A DNA stretch of 64,000 nt from Pegea sp. RAD2-039 (taxonomy: Eukaryota; Chordata; Thaliacea; Salpida; Salpidae): positions 1,736,001 to 1,800,000 of the forward strand of contig JAQGEQ010000380.1 in the NCBI GenBank assembly GCA_034620365.1. Direction: 5' to 3'. Under the pieces are notes generated by a model, which saw only the letters and a program-made list of their open reading frames with translations, was not told the DNA's origin and ran no database searches. The stretch's first letter is position 1, and each line of letters starts with the position of its first letter. Shown here one piece after another: positions 22,906 to 35,626 of this stretch. The position numbers and the translations under genes were made by a program.

Positions 22906-25900
22906 ATTTGTCAGTTCAAAAACTAAATTATATAATAATACAGTAAACTAGAAAAAAGTTTTACTACAACAAAATGTTTATCAATAAACATACTAAAGTT
23001 TCAAAAGTACAAAAGTAGTAAAATAATATTTCCATTTTAGAACATACATTTTTTAAAAATAACAAAAATGTGATTATTTTAATATCAATATATTAATATT
23101 TTCTTAGTAAGAATTGTTTTACTAGATAAGTAAATCTAAATATATTTATATTCATCTAAATTTGATACTTGCTAAAAAAATAATAACAAAATAAAAGCTT
23201 TTTTCTTATTCTTAGTATTATACAGGAATAAAATACAAATTATGTAAACAGATTATATGATAATAATAAGATGATCATGATAACTCATACCAAAACTTTT
23301 TATTTTAACTTTGCTACTACTTTAATGGAATTCTTATAAAGCATATTTCTTTGAAAACCATTTTTTACATAAACAATGAATAACTTCATTAAAATAGACT
23401 GAAATAAAAAGTAAAAAAGTTCTTTGTTTAAATAAAAGCTTAAAAAACATAAACAATGAATATTTTACAACTTTATGAACCTTAGAATTAAATGTTCACA
23501 ATTAGTGGTCAACAGAAGTTTTCAACTTTTATAGATTATTATTTACATTGGAGTATAAATAGTTTATCTGAAAAAATGAGTTTAAGTTGAAACTCAAATA
23601 GGCATCAAATATAAACTAAAGTAATCTTTGTATTAGCTTTACTAATACCTACAAATGAAAAGTACAACTTTTTCGGAAATTTCTGTATTTTTTTTGTATA
23701 TAGGTTTATATTAAGGATAAAATCTATGAAACAATTATCCATTTGTTTATCTTTTAACAAAAAGTTAGGTAACTCCCTTAAAAGTCCAAGATGTTCGTAT
23801 TTGTAAAGTGAATCGTAATTAATTTTTTTGATTGATTAAATACTAAATTTGAAATAACTTTCAAAATATACATACTTTTTTTAGGATATAAATTTAATTT
23901 AGCTTTAAAATTGTATAATTTTAAAATAATTACTACCTTTAATCGTAGTACTTATGTGAAAAACTTAGTTGAATAATGTAAGCTGATAAAGAGTATTATA
24001 TCGTATATGAAACAGTATTATTCCTCAAATAAAAATATGGTGAGAATTAATGGTAAACAAAATTTATTTAGCTGAAAAGCACAGAAATAACCTTTTCATC
24101 CTTTAGGCAGGCTATTTTAGATGAAAAGTAGTTTTAGATAGGTGTTTATCGAAAAGATATTTTTAAGCTCTTCTAAATCGTTAAAACTCTGTAAAATCTC
24201 TTATCATACTTTTTAGTCTTTAAAAAGTTCTTTATAAACGATGAAAACAGTGAATTTTTTAAATTCTGCACAACTAAAAGCGCATTATAAATTGTTTAAC
24301 TTAGTGGTATTTAAACATTTACTAGTCTGCAAAATGAAAACAGTAAACTACAGTAGATATTCAAAAAAGCATCTACTGATTAGGAAAAGAGTGCCAATTT
24401 TGGAATTAGTTCTTAGTACTACTATTTATCTATTTACTTAACTCATCACAATAAGATCTAAAGAAAAAAGAACAAAGGCAAATTCATACAAGTAAAGTCA
24501 TGAACTTAGAAACAAATTACAATAAAACTTTGATCTTGTAGCTGGGATCGTCAGTCGTAATTTAAGAAAAAAATTAGAAAAAGATTCCTACATATAAAGC
24601 TTAAATTGAATTATCTTCAAACTTATGTATCTAAGCTTTATGTAAATTTATAAAACAGGTAGTAACTGCAAATTAATTCTCAACATCACTGTTGCAACTA
24701 CTTCCATAGGACACAAGTTTAGGCTAGCTATAAATGATCACCGTCTCACAAAATTGTTAAAACATTAATATTTATATAGAATATTTTGGAGTAAATTGTT
24801 GAAAAAAAAATTTGACTTGATGTATTTTGCTAAGTATGAAATTACTTAAAAGCAATTTAATGCTTGGCTAATAAAAATTAAAAGTGTTCTAAAATGATAC
24901 AAAATTTTCTTTCAGTATGTTAAACTTCAATACAATATAAATATAAATTAAACGCATAAAAAATAATACACAAAGAAAGCAATGGAAATTAATATTTCTA
25001 AATAGTGAAAAAAAACAATCAAAGTATTGAACATGTTTAGATTTACTTGCTAGATGAAACATTTATTTGAAAACCCCTTAAAAATGATTTAACTTATTAT
25101 ATATATTTGAAAGTTGTTAGCTTACTGTCGGGCTTAGTTTATTTTGAAATTTGCAAAAGTTATTTTCCACCAAAGCAAGTCGGTAGGATGGATTTTGATG
25201 AGACAAGTTTTACATTTTATTGATTATTATGATGTTTAATAGATTAATTGAAAAGTCTTTTGAGTTAAGATCTCAATTGAGACCATTATGTTTAATCCTA
25301 GTCTGCTTTGAGTTTTGTATGTATAGTTTAGCAAACCTTTTAATCAAGTTTAGGATAACACTGTTAACTTAGTTCGAGAGGTGTTCAACAAGGCAACAAA
25401 GTATTACATCTAAAAGTAATCCGCTGAGTGATGAAAGTTACTTATCATGAGTTGAGGCGAAACTTGAGTGCCAACAAGCTGAAAAGCTCTGACAAAAATA
25501 GAAATAAAAGTTGAGTTTCTAGAATACCTTAACTTCAAGATTTGTAAGTCAGGGGAATTCGCAGCTGCATTTATTGACTTACTATGAGAAAGCTTGCGAC
25601 AGTCCTTAAAGTCAACTTTTTGGGATCAACCATTAAATAATACCAAAGAAGAAGAGGATAAGAAGCGGTGCAGACTAATGCCGCGGAGAAACCATCGGCA
25701 GTAACTGTCATCTCCTGAGATGTCTTAAATATTCTAAACGATTAAGTTCTGGAATTAGTGGGGAAAATTCTGCAAGAAAAATATAGCCGAGATGGCAAAA
25801 TCTTTTGGGAGAATTATATTAGTATACCTGCTTGTTGTAATTCTAATTCAAGTAGAATGTAATCAGGTTTTGCAGAAAATTTATTTTAAAGTATTATTAA

Positions 25901-26260
25901 AGCAATTAAAAGTATTTTTAAAGCCCTTAAATTTTGTACAAATGTGAATTTCATACTTTATGAATTAGTCCTTAAAAAATAGATAAAAAAATAAATTTTT
26001 TGCTAATAGAGATCTAAGCAATTTTTAATGATTTGTTTATTATCAACTAATTCATTAAAACACTTTTTGTTTCAGTTTGTTGTATTATTTACAGAGTTAA
26101 ATCACAAATAAACTTTTCTTTTGATCTTAAATAAGCCATTTTGTACCTGTGCTGCGGATGTAAATTTGGATGAAGTAAACAAACTAAATTGACTTTTTGT
26201 TGATTTTTAATTTATTGTTATTTACCGTCTGTATAGAGATATTATATTTTTATTTAAAGT
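22906..26260. other. Divergent intergenic region between FLII and TEX2
   Basis: About 3.35 kb between the start codons of two divergently transcribed genes, so it should contain both promoters. Nearly all is AT-rich and featureless. A patch at about 25370-25780 is less AT-rich and contains a short GC-rich core near 25660-25720, but every frame is broken within about 30-40 codons and I cannot identify it. It may be an old transposon fragment. The frame at 24241-24441 (66 codons) looks like background. Confidence 0.5.
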
Positions 26261-29200
26261 ATGAGTTATTCAGCCCAGTTTTCTTCAAGCTCGCAAAACA
26301 CCGACATTCTTAACAGTGATGAAAAGAACTCCTCAGAAGAACTTAGCACAATTGATCTGTATGATGATCAAAGTTTTAACTCTTCGATAGATTTAAAAGA
26401 AGCTGAAGCTTATGTTTCTACCAAAGTATTTGCATTCTTTATTTGGTGTATTATCAAATCACATGGCTAAATTTTTGTGATTGCTTAAGATGTAGTTATG
26501 AAATGTTTTTTAGAAACATTTAATTTGTTGATTTAGTATGTTACTTCAGTTCATTGCTCAAAGTATTATTCATTTACTTGATAAATGTATAAAAAATGTT
26601 ATTAAGAATATGTGATAGGTTGGTTGTTGGTCATCAAATTGATGACCATTATCATTAAATGTTAATTATTCTTAGAGAAATTTTTTATGAAACGTTTCTA
26701 TAGAAATTGTTGTGTTGTAAATTAAAAGAAAAAACTTTTTATTTGAGAAGTCGATTGATTTTTCATAAATTTATTTTTTAAAAGATTTTTTAGATGTTAT
26801 ATTTTAAAAAGTTAAAATATTGTGATGATGCTATAAGCATTAGTAAGGTGTTTAAAGATAAATAAGAACATTTATTATTATGTTTATAATTGCCATTAGT
26901 TGTTTACTAATTTCCATTTTAATCTGTTTTTTATCATATGATTGATATTTGTCTATTTTATAGAACAAATCTGAAATTATGAACATTAGTACTATTAGAA
27001 AGTTGAATATAAATTTTAGCTTTTATTTGCCAAATTTATTAATTTAAACCATTATATAATTAAAACAATAATTAAACTTTCAATTTTCTAGATGAAGTCA
27101 CTTATAGTTAAGCACCATCCCTTAGAAGTATCATCAAGGTCTTCCTTATCAGATGAAGATGACGAAGAAGGAGCTTTATATCAGAAGAATCCTCCTGCCT
27201 CTCCTGAGTATCTATTTTTTAATCTATTAGATGTATAATATATGATACATCAAGTTAGCTTGTTTATACAAATATGACTTTGTTACTCAAACCTTAATAT
27301 TAAGTAAGATTTGTAGTTAGTTGGTAATCGATGATGTTAATAAGCTCAATCTATGAATAAAGAATTTCTAAACTAACTTATTAATAAATTTATGCTAAGT
27401 TATCATACTTCACAACCAACTAAGCTCTTCATTTTTATAGTGCACAAAATAAGAAGAGGATCAAACGTTTACACGATTTTATCACAACCAATATTGATGA
27501 AACTCATGATGAAAATGCCAGTTACTACAACACTGCTCATTTGCTGTGGAATAATAGATCAAAATTGTTTACTTCACTTAAAAAACCAGGTTTTTTATTA
27601 TATATTTTAATGTTTAAACATTTTTGAAACTTGTGAGAATGGTTTTCAAATTCAGATATTTTTGAAAATTTATTTGAATTTACATCTGATGGCTTTTTTT
27701 GGAGGACTTGCTTATTTTTTTATAATTTATTTTGTTTCTATTTCTTTCAACTAAGAGTTGTTGCATAAGACTATAAATATAATTTATCTTCTATAAATCT
27801 AATTGTTGAATATAAAGCAAACTTGTTATATAAGATATTGATAAATTTTTGCAAGAAGTATTTTTTCAAATATTTCTTTGCCTAATCAATAATTAAAAGC
27901 AAAGATTGAATTTGATTAATCAGAAGTAAAAACAAAAATCTTTTTTGCTCTTACATTGCATAAACTATTTAAACGTTTTTGGAAATATTTCTTAACAACT
28001 ATTTGTAGTTTGATTGATGAGTTTTCAAGAAACATTTTGATAGTAAGTATAACACCAAAAAAGCTAGCTTAAAATTATTGACGTAATTAGTTTTTTTAGA
28101 TTGAAATGTTTTCAAAACAACCAATTATAATGTTCTATAAGGCTGAAGATGATTTTTAGAAAACCTATCTTTGAATTTTCAACTACCTTTTTGTTGCAAA
28201 CTACTTTTATGTCAAAAATACTTCCTAGTTACGTTTTGTTGTTGTTGTATAGGTGGCTGGAGCTTCAATAGTACCCCTCAAAGTAGTGAGCTTGTAAAAA
28301 TAGAAGCAAATGAGGTTAGTCTTTAATATTTATTTTTAAAAGTTTACATTTAAAGTTTTACATATTCAGCAATTACTTTTGATAAATAAGTTTAAGTAAA
28401 CTCTTACTAAACTGTATACAGAAAAGCCAATATGGAAATGAATTTGTTTAGTTATTGTTATAGTTTTTATAATAATATTGAAATTTGGAAAGTTTCATTT
28501 TCAATATTGTGATAAAAACTTCAACTGTTATATATGAAAGACTTTTTATTATTTTGCTCGTTCAAAATTTGTTTGCTGTCAAAAAAATCGATTTTTATTG
28601 AGATAAACAGTCTTTGATGTTTACTCGTAAAACTCTGTTTTGTATAAAAATCAATTTAAACGAATTGATTTGCTTGGGATAAAATCCAATATTTCTTACA
28701 TTACATTTTTAAATGTTGACAGAGTCCAAAAAAGGATGGTACAGAAGAAAATAATTCCAGTTTCTTACAAGAGTTACAAAAAAAAGTCCCATTAAATGTA
28801 TTTAACAAATCAGTTGATAATGTGAGTAGTTTTTTGTGATACTTGAAGCATCAATTCAATTTGTAAATTACAGGAGCAGTTAACAGCCAATGAGACATCA
28901 GGTAAAGTTACTACTTCCGATTTTATTTTATTTAAGATCTAATTTTAACAGAAAATTCTCCGAAAAAACATTTAAGGACTGGAAGGTAAGATACCGTCAT
29001 CTTTACTGCATCTTATTTGATCTTTTTAGCTCATTATCGCTCTCATTTTCATCATTACTCAACAAACACAAAAACTCAAATGATGATGACAATGATGAAG
29101 AAGTTGTGGATCAAGAAATGCAACAAATAGAAGTTAAAGATGAAAAGTAGGATGTAAGAGCACTTGAAAAGATTTTGATTGGATGTTGATCATTAATAGA

Positions 29201-31715
29201 GAACTAGAAGAGACTCCTAAAGATGAAGGAAGCTCTAATCAGATTGAGATCGAAACTTTGCTCTTCTTCTTCAACTTTTTATTCTCTTACTCCATTATGC
29301 CGCTTCCTGGTTACTTTGTCATCTTCATCAACGGAATAATCTTCGGATTTATTGCTTCTTTTCTGTTGATCTTTTTCATGCCGCAATCTCGTAACTCTAA
29401 TTCGATGACGTCATCAAGTAATCGACTCTCAATCAACCGAGAAATCAACAAAACGATTCCTAGTTTTCATGAGATCATCAAACCGTTTAAGGTGTGAATG
29501 ATGACGTCACAGATGATGTAACTATCTTATGCGCATGCGCAGGGCTGGGTGAATGAAATTCATTCATATTCAGTGGAAAATTATCATATCTCGAACACTC
29601 ATTCGACGTTTATCACCCTTGACAACTCCTCTATTCGACTACAGACTCCAGCCAAGTTCATCTTTCATTTCTATTTCTTCTTGTCACTGATTGGTCAGTT
29701 TATTGCAGAAATATTCCGCGTAGAAGCGTCTACAATGAGGAAATGTCGCATCCAACCACTTTTGTGCATCAGAGGATCTACAGTTTGATTGGAGCTGAGG
29801 TGACTATTCCCGAAATAACTTCCTTCATCAATTCATCTTCTTTCAGATCTTTCTTGAGCCGAAGGAGCTCGTAGACAAACGAATTTGGAGCAAGAAGTAT
29901 CCGCTTTGTATCCGCATCAAACCAGGTATCACTTGTAGTCTACAATCAAGCTCCTCTCGAGATAAATTGATCTTTCAGAGCACAAAGTAAGTTACGATCT
30001 CGAAGATAAGATGACGTCACGAGGTCCCATTGTTCTGTATCTATTTGGACGGACTTGTAAACAAAAAGAGGAGTGGTTTTACAGGTAAGAAGATCAATCT
30101 GTGAAAGTTGATCACATCAAGATTTATCACAGGATTCAACGAGCAATCAACATGGGTGTGACTTCTGAAGATCATCCAAAGGTGAGATGAATGTTGCTGG
30201 CGGCAACTTGTTAATTGATGTTTGATTTAGTCGAGTAAGCAAACGGATTGGACGTTACTGGAAGATTCAGATAGTTAGTTGAAGTATAGGAGTTGGGTTT
30301 GTGTTGAGATCTTGTTTTAGATCCAGTTCAGATTCATTCGTATCAGATGAGAGAGATCAATACAAAGCCGATGAAGATTTATCAAGATTACTACTTGCAT
30401 CTAACTCGTCATTTGCCTCAACAAACTTACAAAGGTTAGTGAGATCGTCTTAAAAAATTGATCCTCATCAATTTGTTGTTGCAGATGAGATGAAGAAAAA
30501 GGATCAGTTAAAGGTAAAAGAGATTTAATGAAGAAGTTAAAAAGTAATCTGATTGATATTTAGGAGGATGATAAAGAAAATGATGTTAGCTGGATGAACA
30601 TCTTCATCTCTAGAGTGATGTTTGACTTTTTGAGGCAAACTTCTTGGACTAATCGATTATTTGTTAAAATTCAGAAAAAATTGGATAAAATTAAAGTAAA
30701 TTTTTGATGAGTTTGTAGATTGATCTTTAAAATGTCTTCACTCAGCTCCCTTACTTTGTACAATCACTGAAACTAGTTGAGATGAATCTTGGGACTTCTA
30801 CTCCTTACATCCAGCAGATCTCTCTTCCTCGGATGGACAAACAGGTGATTAGGATGAAGATTCAACTTTTTCCTACTTCAAACTCGTTCAGGGTATATGG
30901 GTCGAAGCGGAGGTCTCTTATCATGGAAGTTTTCAGATGACTCTAGAGACGTTTTTGATCCTCACTAAACTAGGGAAGCAAGATGAAGATGATAAAAATC
31001 GCGACATGAAGAACATCAGGTAGAATATCTTTCAAAACCTTCATCAGTTCTTTCAAGTTTTTTTTTCCTCAATTTTAAGCGCAAAGAAGATGTCTGCAAT
31101 CATCCACAGTGATGAGGAAGATTCTGCTGAATCTTCAGATGAGGAATACTCCGAATCAGTTGCTGAGAAGTTTGTTCAAACTGTAAAGTCACAATCCACC
31201 AAATTATCAGATGCTAACTATCCGACATCTCCACATCAATCTAAAAAATGGGTTCAATACCTGGATTCCATTACACGCAATAAATACTTCCAGAAAGCAA
31301 CAGAGACTCACTTCATCCGGCGGAAGTTGGAGACTGTGAGTCAAACACCGGTTTTGTTGACAGTAGAATTGCTGCAGCTTCATGGAGTAGTTACAATCCA
31401 TATACCGACGCCACCTAGTGACCGAGTTTGGTGAGTAGATACTCTCAGACTTTTGGGGTTGTAGCTTTAATCTTTCACAGGTATGGATTTCGTGAACCTC
31501 CAGAAATGGAACTGAAAGCTTATCCAAAGGTTGGTGAGAGGTCTGTAAAGTTGTTCCATGTTACTGATTGGATTGCAGATAAACTGAAGCAGGAAATATT
31601 TGTAAGTTTCATCTTCATCTTCAACTTCATCTTTCTGTTTTTAATTCTTTAGAAGCTACTGGTTCTGCCCAACATGGAGGACTTGCAGATCCCATTTCTG
31701 TTTTCAAACCGTTAA
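26261..31715 (+). CDS. TEX2: TEX2: ER membrane protein with PH-like and SMP lipid-transfer domains
   Basis: I traced 23 exons: 26261-26425, 27092-27207, 27441-27589, 28253-28314, 28723-28821, 28874-28901, 28952-28985, 29030-29146, 29200-29491, 29543-29655, 29709-29799, 29847-29925, 29979-30084, 30133-30181, 30231-30273, 30321-30434, 30485-30513, 30564-30695, 30746-30844, 30892-31019, 31080-31430, 31481-31601 and 31653-31715. They give 859 residues in phase. The N-terminus is acidic and Ser-rich. Two membrane segments lie at about 277-325 (MPLPGYFVIFINGIIFGFIA). A split PH-like domain follows (GWVNEIHSYSVENYH, then IVLYLFGRTCKQKEEWFYR). The SMP domain runs from about 562 to the end (NIFISRVMFDFLR, NKYFQKATETHFIRRKLE, HVTDWIADKL, PNMEDL). 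TEX2 acts at ER contact sites in lipid transfer, which is known for the family. Exon 8 ends at an in-frame GTAGGA donor, because reading on would meet a stop. Introns shrink to about 45-60 nt from exon 9 onward. Confidence 0.95.
29502..29541. promoter_or_regulatory. CRE and NRF1-type palindromes inside TEX2 intron 9
   Basis: The 51-nt intron between TEX2 exons 9 and 10 contains a perfect 8-bp CRE, TGACGTCA (29502-29509), and a perfect 12-bp NRF1 palindrome, TGCGCATGCGCA (29530-29541), which overlaps the 3' splice site. Two further perfect CREs lie in flanking exons (29406-29413 and 30012-30019). These are textbook binding sites for CREB/ATF and NRF1. Use as an internal promoter is inference only. 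Confidence 0.4.
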
Positions 31716-32669
31716 AGTCACCATCAGGAACAGTAGAGACTATATGCTGTGCAAAGTGCAATTTTTATTTCTGTTTTTTATTTATAGTTGAGATGTTGTC
31801 AGTTAAAAAGATGTCATTATTGCTTATTTCTATTTGTGTTATCTTGCCTTTGTTGTTTAACTTATGCACGGTCGGTTAGCTCTGGAATAAAAGCTCTTCA
31901 AACTTTTGTAAACTGATCTTTTAATAAACTAAATATTTTCTTCAAAAACTAAGTAGTTTAGAGAAATTTTTAGTAAAAAAAATGCTTTCAAGTTAATAGC
32001 CTTCAAAGTTAGAAAACCTCAGAAGCTTAAACAAAAGCAGGAAGTTTATTTCATAATCCAGTTGAAATAATATTTGCGAGTGATTCTATTTTTAAAATGA
32101 CTCTAGTTTTAACATAAAGGTTTTTTATGATAAAATTTGGATAAAATCAAACTTAGCATCATTTTGTTTGAAGTTTTTACAACATTTGAGTCCAAAATAT
32201 TTCTATTAATCTTCAATAATTGTTGAAAAATGTCAAAGTTTTAATTACCAACAAAATATATTTTGATTAAGTTTTACAAATTTACAAACGATCTTATACA
32301 ATGGTCAAGATTTTTAAAATCCCTTTAGAGAATTAGACCCAAAAACCCCAGCAAATTTGTTAGTATTTTCATTAGCTCTAGAAAATTTTCTTAAGAAAGT
32401 TAACTTAAGCTAAAGAAAACTAGATTAACTTTCTGTTACTTGAAGTAATTGTGCATATGCTCTCTAAGATGAAACAAAAAATGCAAAACAGGTTTTTTTG
32501 GCAAGTTGTAATTGGTCGACAAGTTTTAGAAGTTTAAGTGGTTACACATTGTTCTCTGCATTGAATTAGAATCATCGTTGGAATTTTACTATCTTTATAT
32601 CTCTAACAAAGAAGCACACAAAATCAGTCTGATACTTTGGATTGTAGCGCGTTGATTGGTGTTCTTCCA
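31716..32669. other. Spacer between TEX2 and the minus-strand LC3 region
   Basis: AATAAA at 31886-31891, 171 nt after the TEX2 stop, is its likely poly(A) signal. The rest is AT-rich with no supported exon. Confidence 0.5.
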
Positions 32670-32911
32670 CTACTTTATATCACAGCTACTTTGACTACTT
32701 CTTTCTAACAAGGGCTGATTAATCTCCAAAGATGTAACCTCTTCTGCAGTTGCTGGTTTATACATCAACATTGACACTAGTCTATGCACAAGCCGATCCC
32801 CATAACGCAAAGTAGTACTAAAATCACAAGCTTTTAGCAGCCAAAATAAAATACTTCCAGGAAACTGAATAAGAAACGAACACCACAGAGTCCACCGTAG
32901 TGAAAACTTAT
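32670..32911 (-). CDS. Orphan 3' exon encoding a membrane segment (alternative LC3 tail or another gene's last exon)
   Basis: An open stretch of 80 codons with no usable initiator Met, preceded by a good 3' splice site (TTATTTAG) and ending at TAG (32670-32672). It starts in phase 1 (two bases complete a split codon). The product has a strongly hydrophobic, Trp-rich segment (KFSLRWTLWCSFLIQF, continuing to about residue 30). A polar tail of about 47 residues follows with an acidic dileucine-like motif (EINQPLLERSS). Base and residue composition look coding. It lies 107 nt downstream of the LC3 stop on the same strand. A GT within LC3's glycine codon would join to it in phase, replacing the glycine with Asp and adding a tail anchor. 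I found no other upstream exon that could feed it. I do not recognise it as part of another family. Confidence 0.5.
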
Positions 32912-33018
32912 CTAAATAACAAATGAAGTATTAAAGTTTAACAGTAGTAATTAATTTCAGCAATCTTTTTAACACATATCTAAAAGTTTCGTTTCAAATA
33001 ATCTTATGTATAAATGAA

Positions 33019-33602
33019 TTATTTCAAACCAAAAGTTTGTTCTGATGAATATGTCAAGTAAAGAAACCCATCTTGTTCTTGCTCAGTGTCATAAACCTCA
33101 GATACTAGCTGAGACGGACTAATCATTGTCTTGTCGTTGGCTTTTATACTAATAGCATAAGTTGGAGCCAGTTTTAGGTGCCGCCTACCAATGAAAAATC
33201 GGTTTGAGCGATTCTCAACTTAATGACATTTTTTGTTAAAAAATATTTTATAAAGATTATTTGTTAAAGTATTGACCTAATAACCGTGAGAACATCCATT
33301 ATAGAGTCATCTCTGAAGAAAATAAATTTGTTTTTTTTTAAAACTGGTAAGGTCTTTTCATTGTGTTTTCGCTCAACAACTATCTGAAAAAGATTTCTTT
33401 AAAGTACATATATATAAAAATAATTTCAAATATAGAAATCATTTCTTACAGGCACCATGAAAGGGGTTTCTAGCCGAAGTTGTTCAACTCTTAAACGCCT
33501 TTGATCTAAAAATATTCATGAAACTTTGAACTTTGTGTAAAATAAATCAAAGTCTTAATTGAACTTACCAAAGCTAAAAGTTTCTTTAAATGTTTGATTC
33601 AT
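33019..33602 (-). CDS. MAP1LC3: LC3/Atg8-family ubiquitin-like autophagy protein
   Basis: Four exons join in phase: 33569-33602, 33450-33505, 33277-33383 and 33019-33184. They give 120 residues. The start MNQTFKETFSFDQRRLRVEQ matches the LC3-type N-terminus (basic helix followed by F.QRR..RVE). Next come PIVVERKHNEKTLPVLKKNKF, the 'PVI.ER......LPVL...KF' core, then VIRRRHLKLAPTYAI and SEVYDTEQEQDGFLYLTYSS. The C-terminus is TFGLK, so Gly118 would be exposed after removal of Leu-Lys by ATG4 and conjugated to phosphatidylethanolamine, as in the family. It is closer to LC3 than to GABARAP in its first 30 residues and in the basic KR-free linker, but it is divergent. It is transcribed divergently from the opsin and convergently with TEX2. 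No minus-strand AATAAA lies between its stop and the membrane-segment exon downstream. Confidence 0.93.
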
Positions 33603-35626
33603 AATAATATAAATAAAGTATCAAAGTTCATATAGCACTTATCTGCTTAATCAAACCAAAACAAAATTGTCGTTAGTACTAAAATTAAAAATATTATTGA
33701 AGTTCTTTGTCTGAAGCAATAATTAAATCATAATATTCACGTTAAAGTGAAATACATTTACCTACAACACAATTGAAATTGTTTTTTTAAACTTATGAAA
33801 GTAGTTATAAAACTTTTTTTCTTAATCATAAATAAAATAAAAAGTTCACTCAACCAATCTTATTATCAAAATTACAGAATATAGATTGATATGAAAATTA
33901 ACAGACTATTAATTGGATAGTTTAATCAATTAACTGAAATAAATTATGCAAAGATTGTATATTTGTCCATTCTAGTTTTATTCTTTTAGCCGAAGTAAAT
34001 TTTGCTAAGTAAACAAAATTATTTAATAATTATCAAATATTATTCGAAAAAATATTTGTCCAGAATGATTGTTCTATTAATGGATCGGAAAACTAGAATC
34101 TTTATAGTACAGAAAGTTTTAAGTAAAACCTTATTTATTTAACAATAGTGCACAGAATGAAATAAGGAAAATTTGAATTATAGTTATTTCCAATAACTAT
34201 AATTAATTATGTAGAATGGTATAGATAATATAGCTTATAATTTTGATAAATAAAATAATTTCTTGATTTTTAACTTTTTAATGTTATCGCTTTAGATATT
34301 TTTGTTCCTAAGATTAAATATTTTACTCATATTGTTGTTCTGGAATTACATCTTTTGTTTTATCAAGAAATGTAAGTAAAGAAATTTGCTGAAACTCAAC
34401 AGATCTGCTTAAATCTTCATCAATAAAATCAGTTTGTAGGATTCAATTTACATAAATCTACTTTATACCGTAAAAACTTAACAAAGAAACCTAAAACTGC
34501 CATTTTTTATAAAGTATTTTGAAAAACATTACAATTAAACTTTTACTTCTAAATCATCACTTCAAATTTACTCAAGTTTGTATTATCTCAGTGAAACATA
34601 CTAAGCTGTAAAAGACAAGCAGAACTAACTAATACTTGCATTTATGATAACTTCAAAAATAAATTTGGTTAGCTAGGAAATATATTGTGAATACATTTAA
34701 GTTTGATAATTGCAAATAACTGTTGAGCAAGTTCTGAAGAAAACTTACTTTTCATCTGAGCAAAATAAAACTTAACTTCATCTAAAGTCTGAATTCTATA
34801 AGTAATTAGAATGATTTACTTTAAACAAAAAGTAGTTAAAAAGACCTAAAATGAAAAAGATTAAACAGTAATTAGCTTCAATATTTATAGGTTCACTGTT
34901 TTAAGTATTTTCTATTTAAGAAATGCTTTGTCATCATAAAACTTTTATTATTGCAAATTGAGAAAAACTTTCAAAAAATTTTAAAGAATGCTTTCTGTAA
35001 TAAAAAGACTACTTTTTGTATTTGGTATCACGAGTAGCTTTTGAAACTATTTGCTAATTGCTTTGAAGCCATATTTATTTTTCTTTGGTTTAAATATCGT
35101 ATTTTGACTTAAACATTTTGAAGAGAGCTTTATCTTATTATAAAAGGTGGCTAATAGCAATAGCAAGTAACTACAAGCAATTCAACTGCCAGGATACAGA
35201 AAGAACTTAATAAGTAGCGCGCCAAAACTAGACTTGGAGTCACATTTACATATGCGGCAAAAAATTCTATAATAATGCAATTCAAATATATCGCACTACT
35301 CAATTAAATCTTTGTTCTTATAAGATTTAAAAAAATGTTTAAGTAAAACAGAACCGGAGAAACAGAGACAGGCGTGTATAATGAAATATTAAGTTTGTCA
35401 GTGAGATATTTCACTAGTAACAATATTAGAGTTAGATCATGAAAAGTTTTATTGAGCTCAAAATCGAACACGTTTTTGATATTAAACAATTCAAGCATTT
35501 CATTCAAGCCTAAATTTTATTACCTTAATCAATACTTTAGTTACTACTCTGTTACTTAAGCATCAATACTTTAGTCACTATGGTCTCTACAAGCTTATGT
35601 AACTGACAAATATCTTCAAATTGAGT
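33603..35626. other. AT-rich upstream flank of the LC3 gene
   Basis: About 2 kb of AT-rich DNA with no supported exon. A minus-strand open stretch of about 39 codons near 34330-34440 was considered, but it has a stop directly upstream and no splice acceptor. The 67-residue frame at 35304-35507 looks like background translation. Confidence 0.45.

Noticed and set aside
28890-29150. An independent 86-residue protein at 28890-29150
   Set aside because: It reads through two introns of TEX2. Exons 7 and 8 lie inside it and splice in phase to their neighbours.
29183-29497. Reading 29183-29497 as a separate 104-residue membrane protein
   Set aside because: It is exon 9 of TEX2 plus a few intron-derived residues. 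The exon enters at 29200 in phase with exon 8 and leaves at 29491.
34330-34500. Minus-strand open stretch reading ...VEFQQISLLTFLDKTKD and an overlapping short ATG frame
   Set aside because: The two are in different frames with no possible intron between them. The longer one has a stop directly upstream and no 3' splice site, so chance is the simplest explanation.
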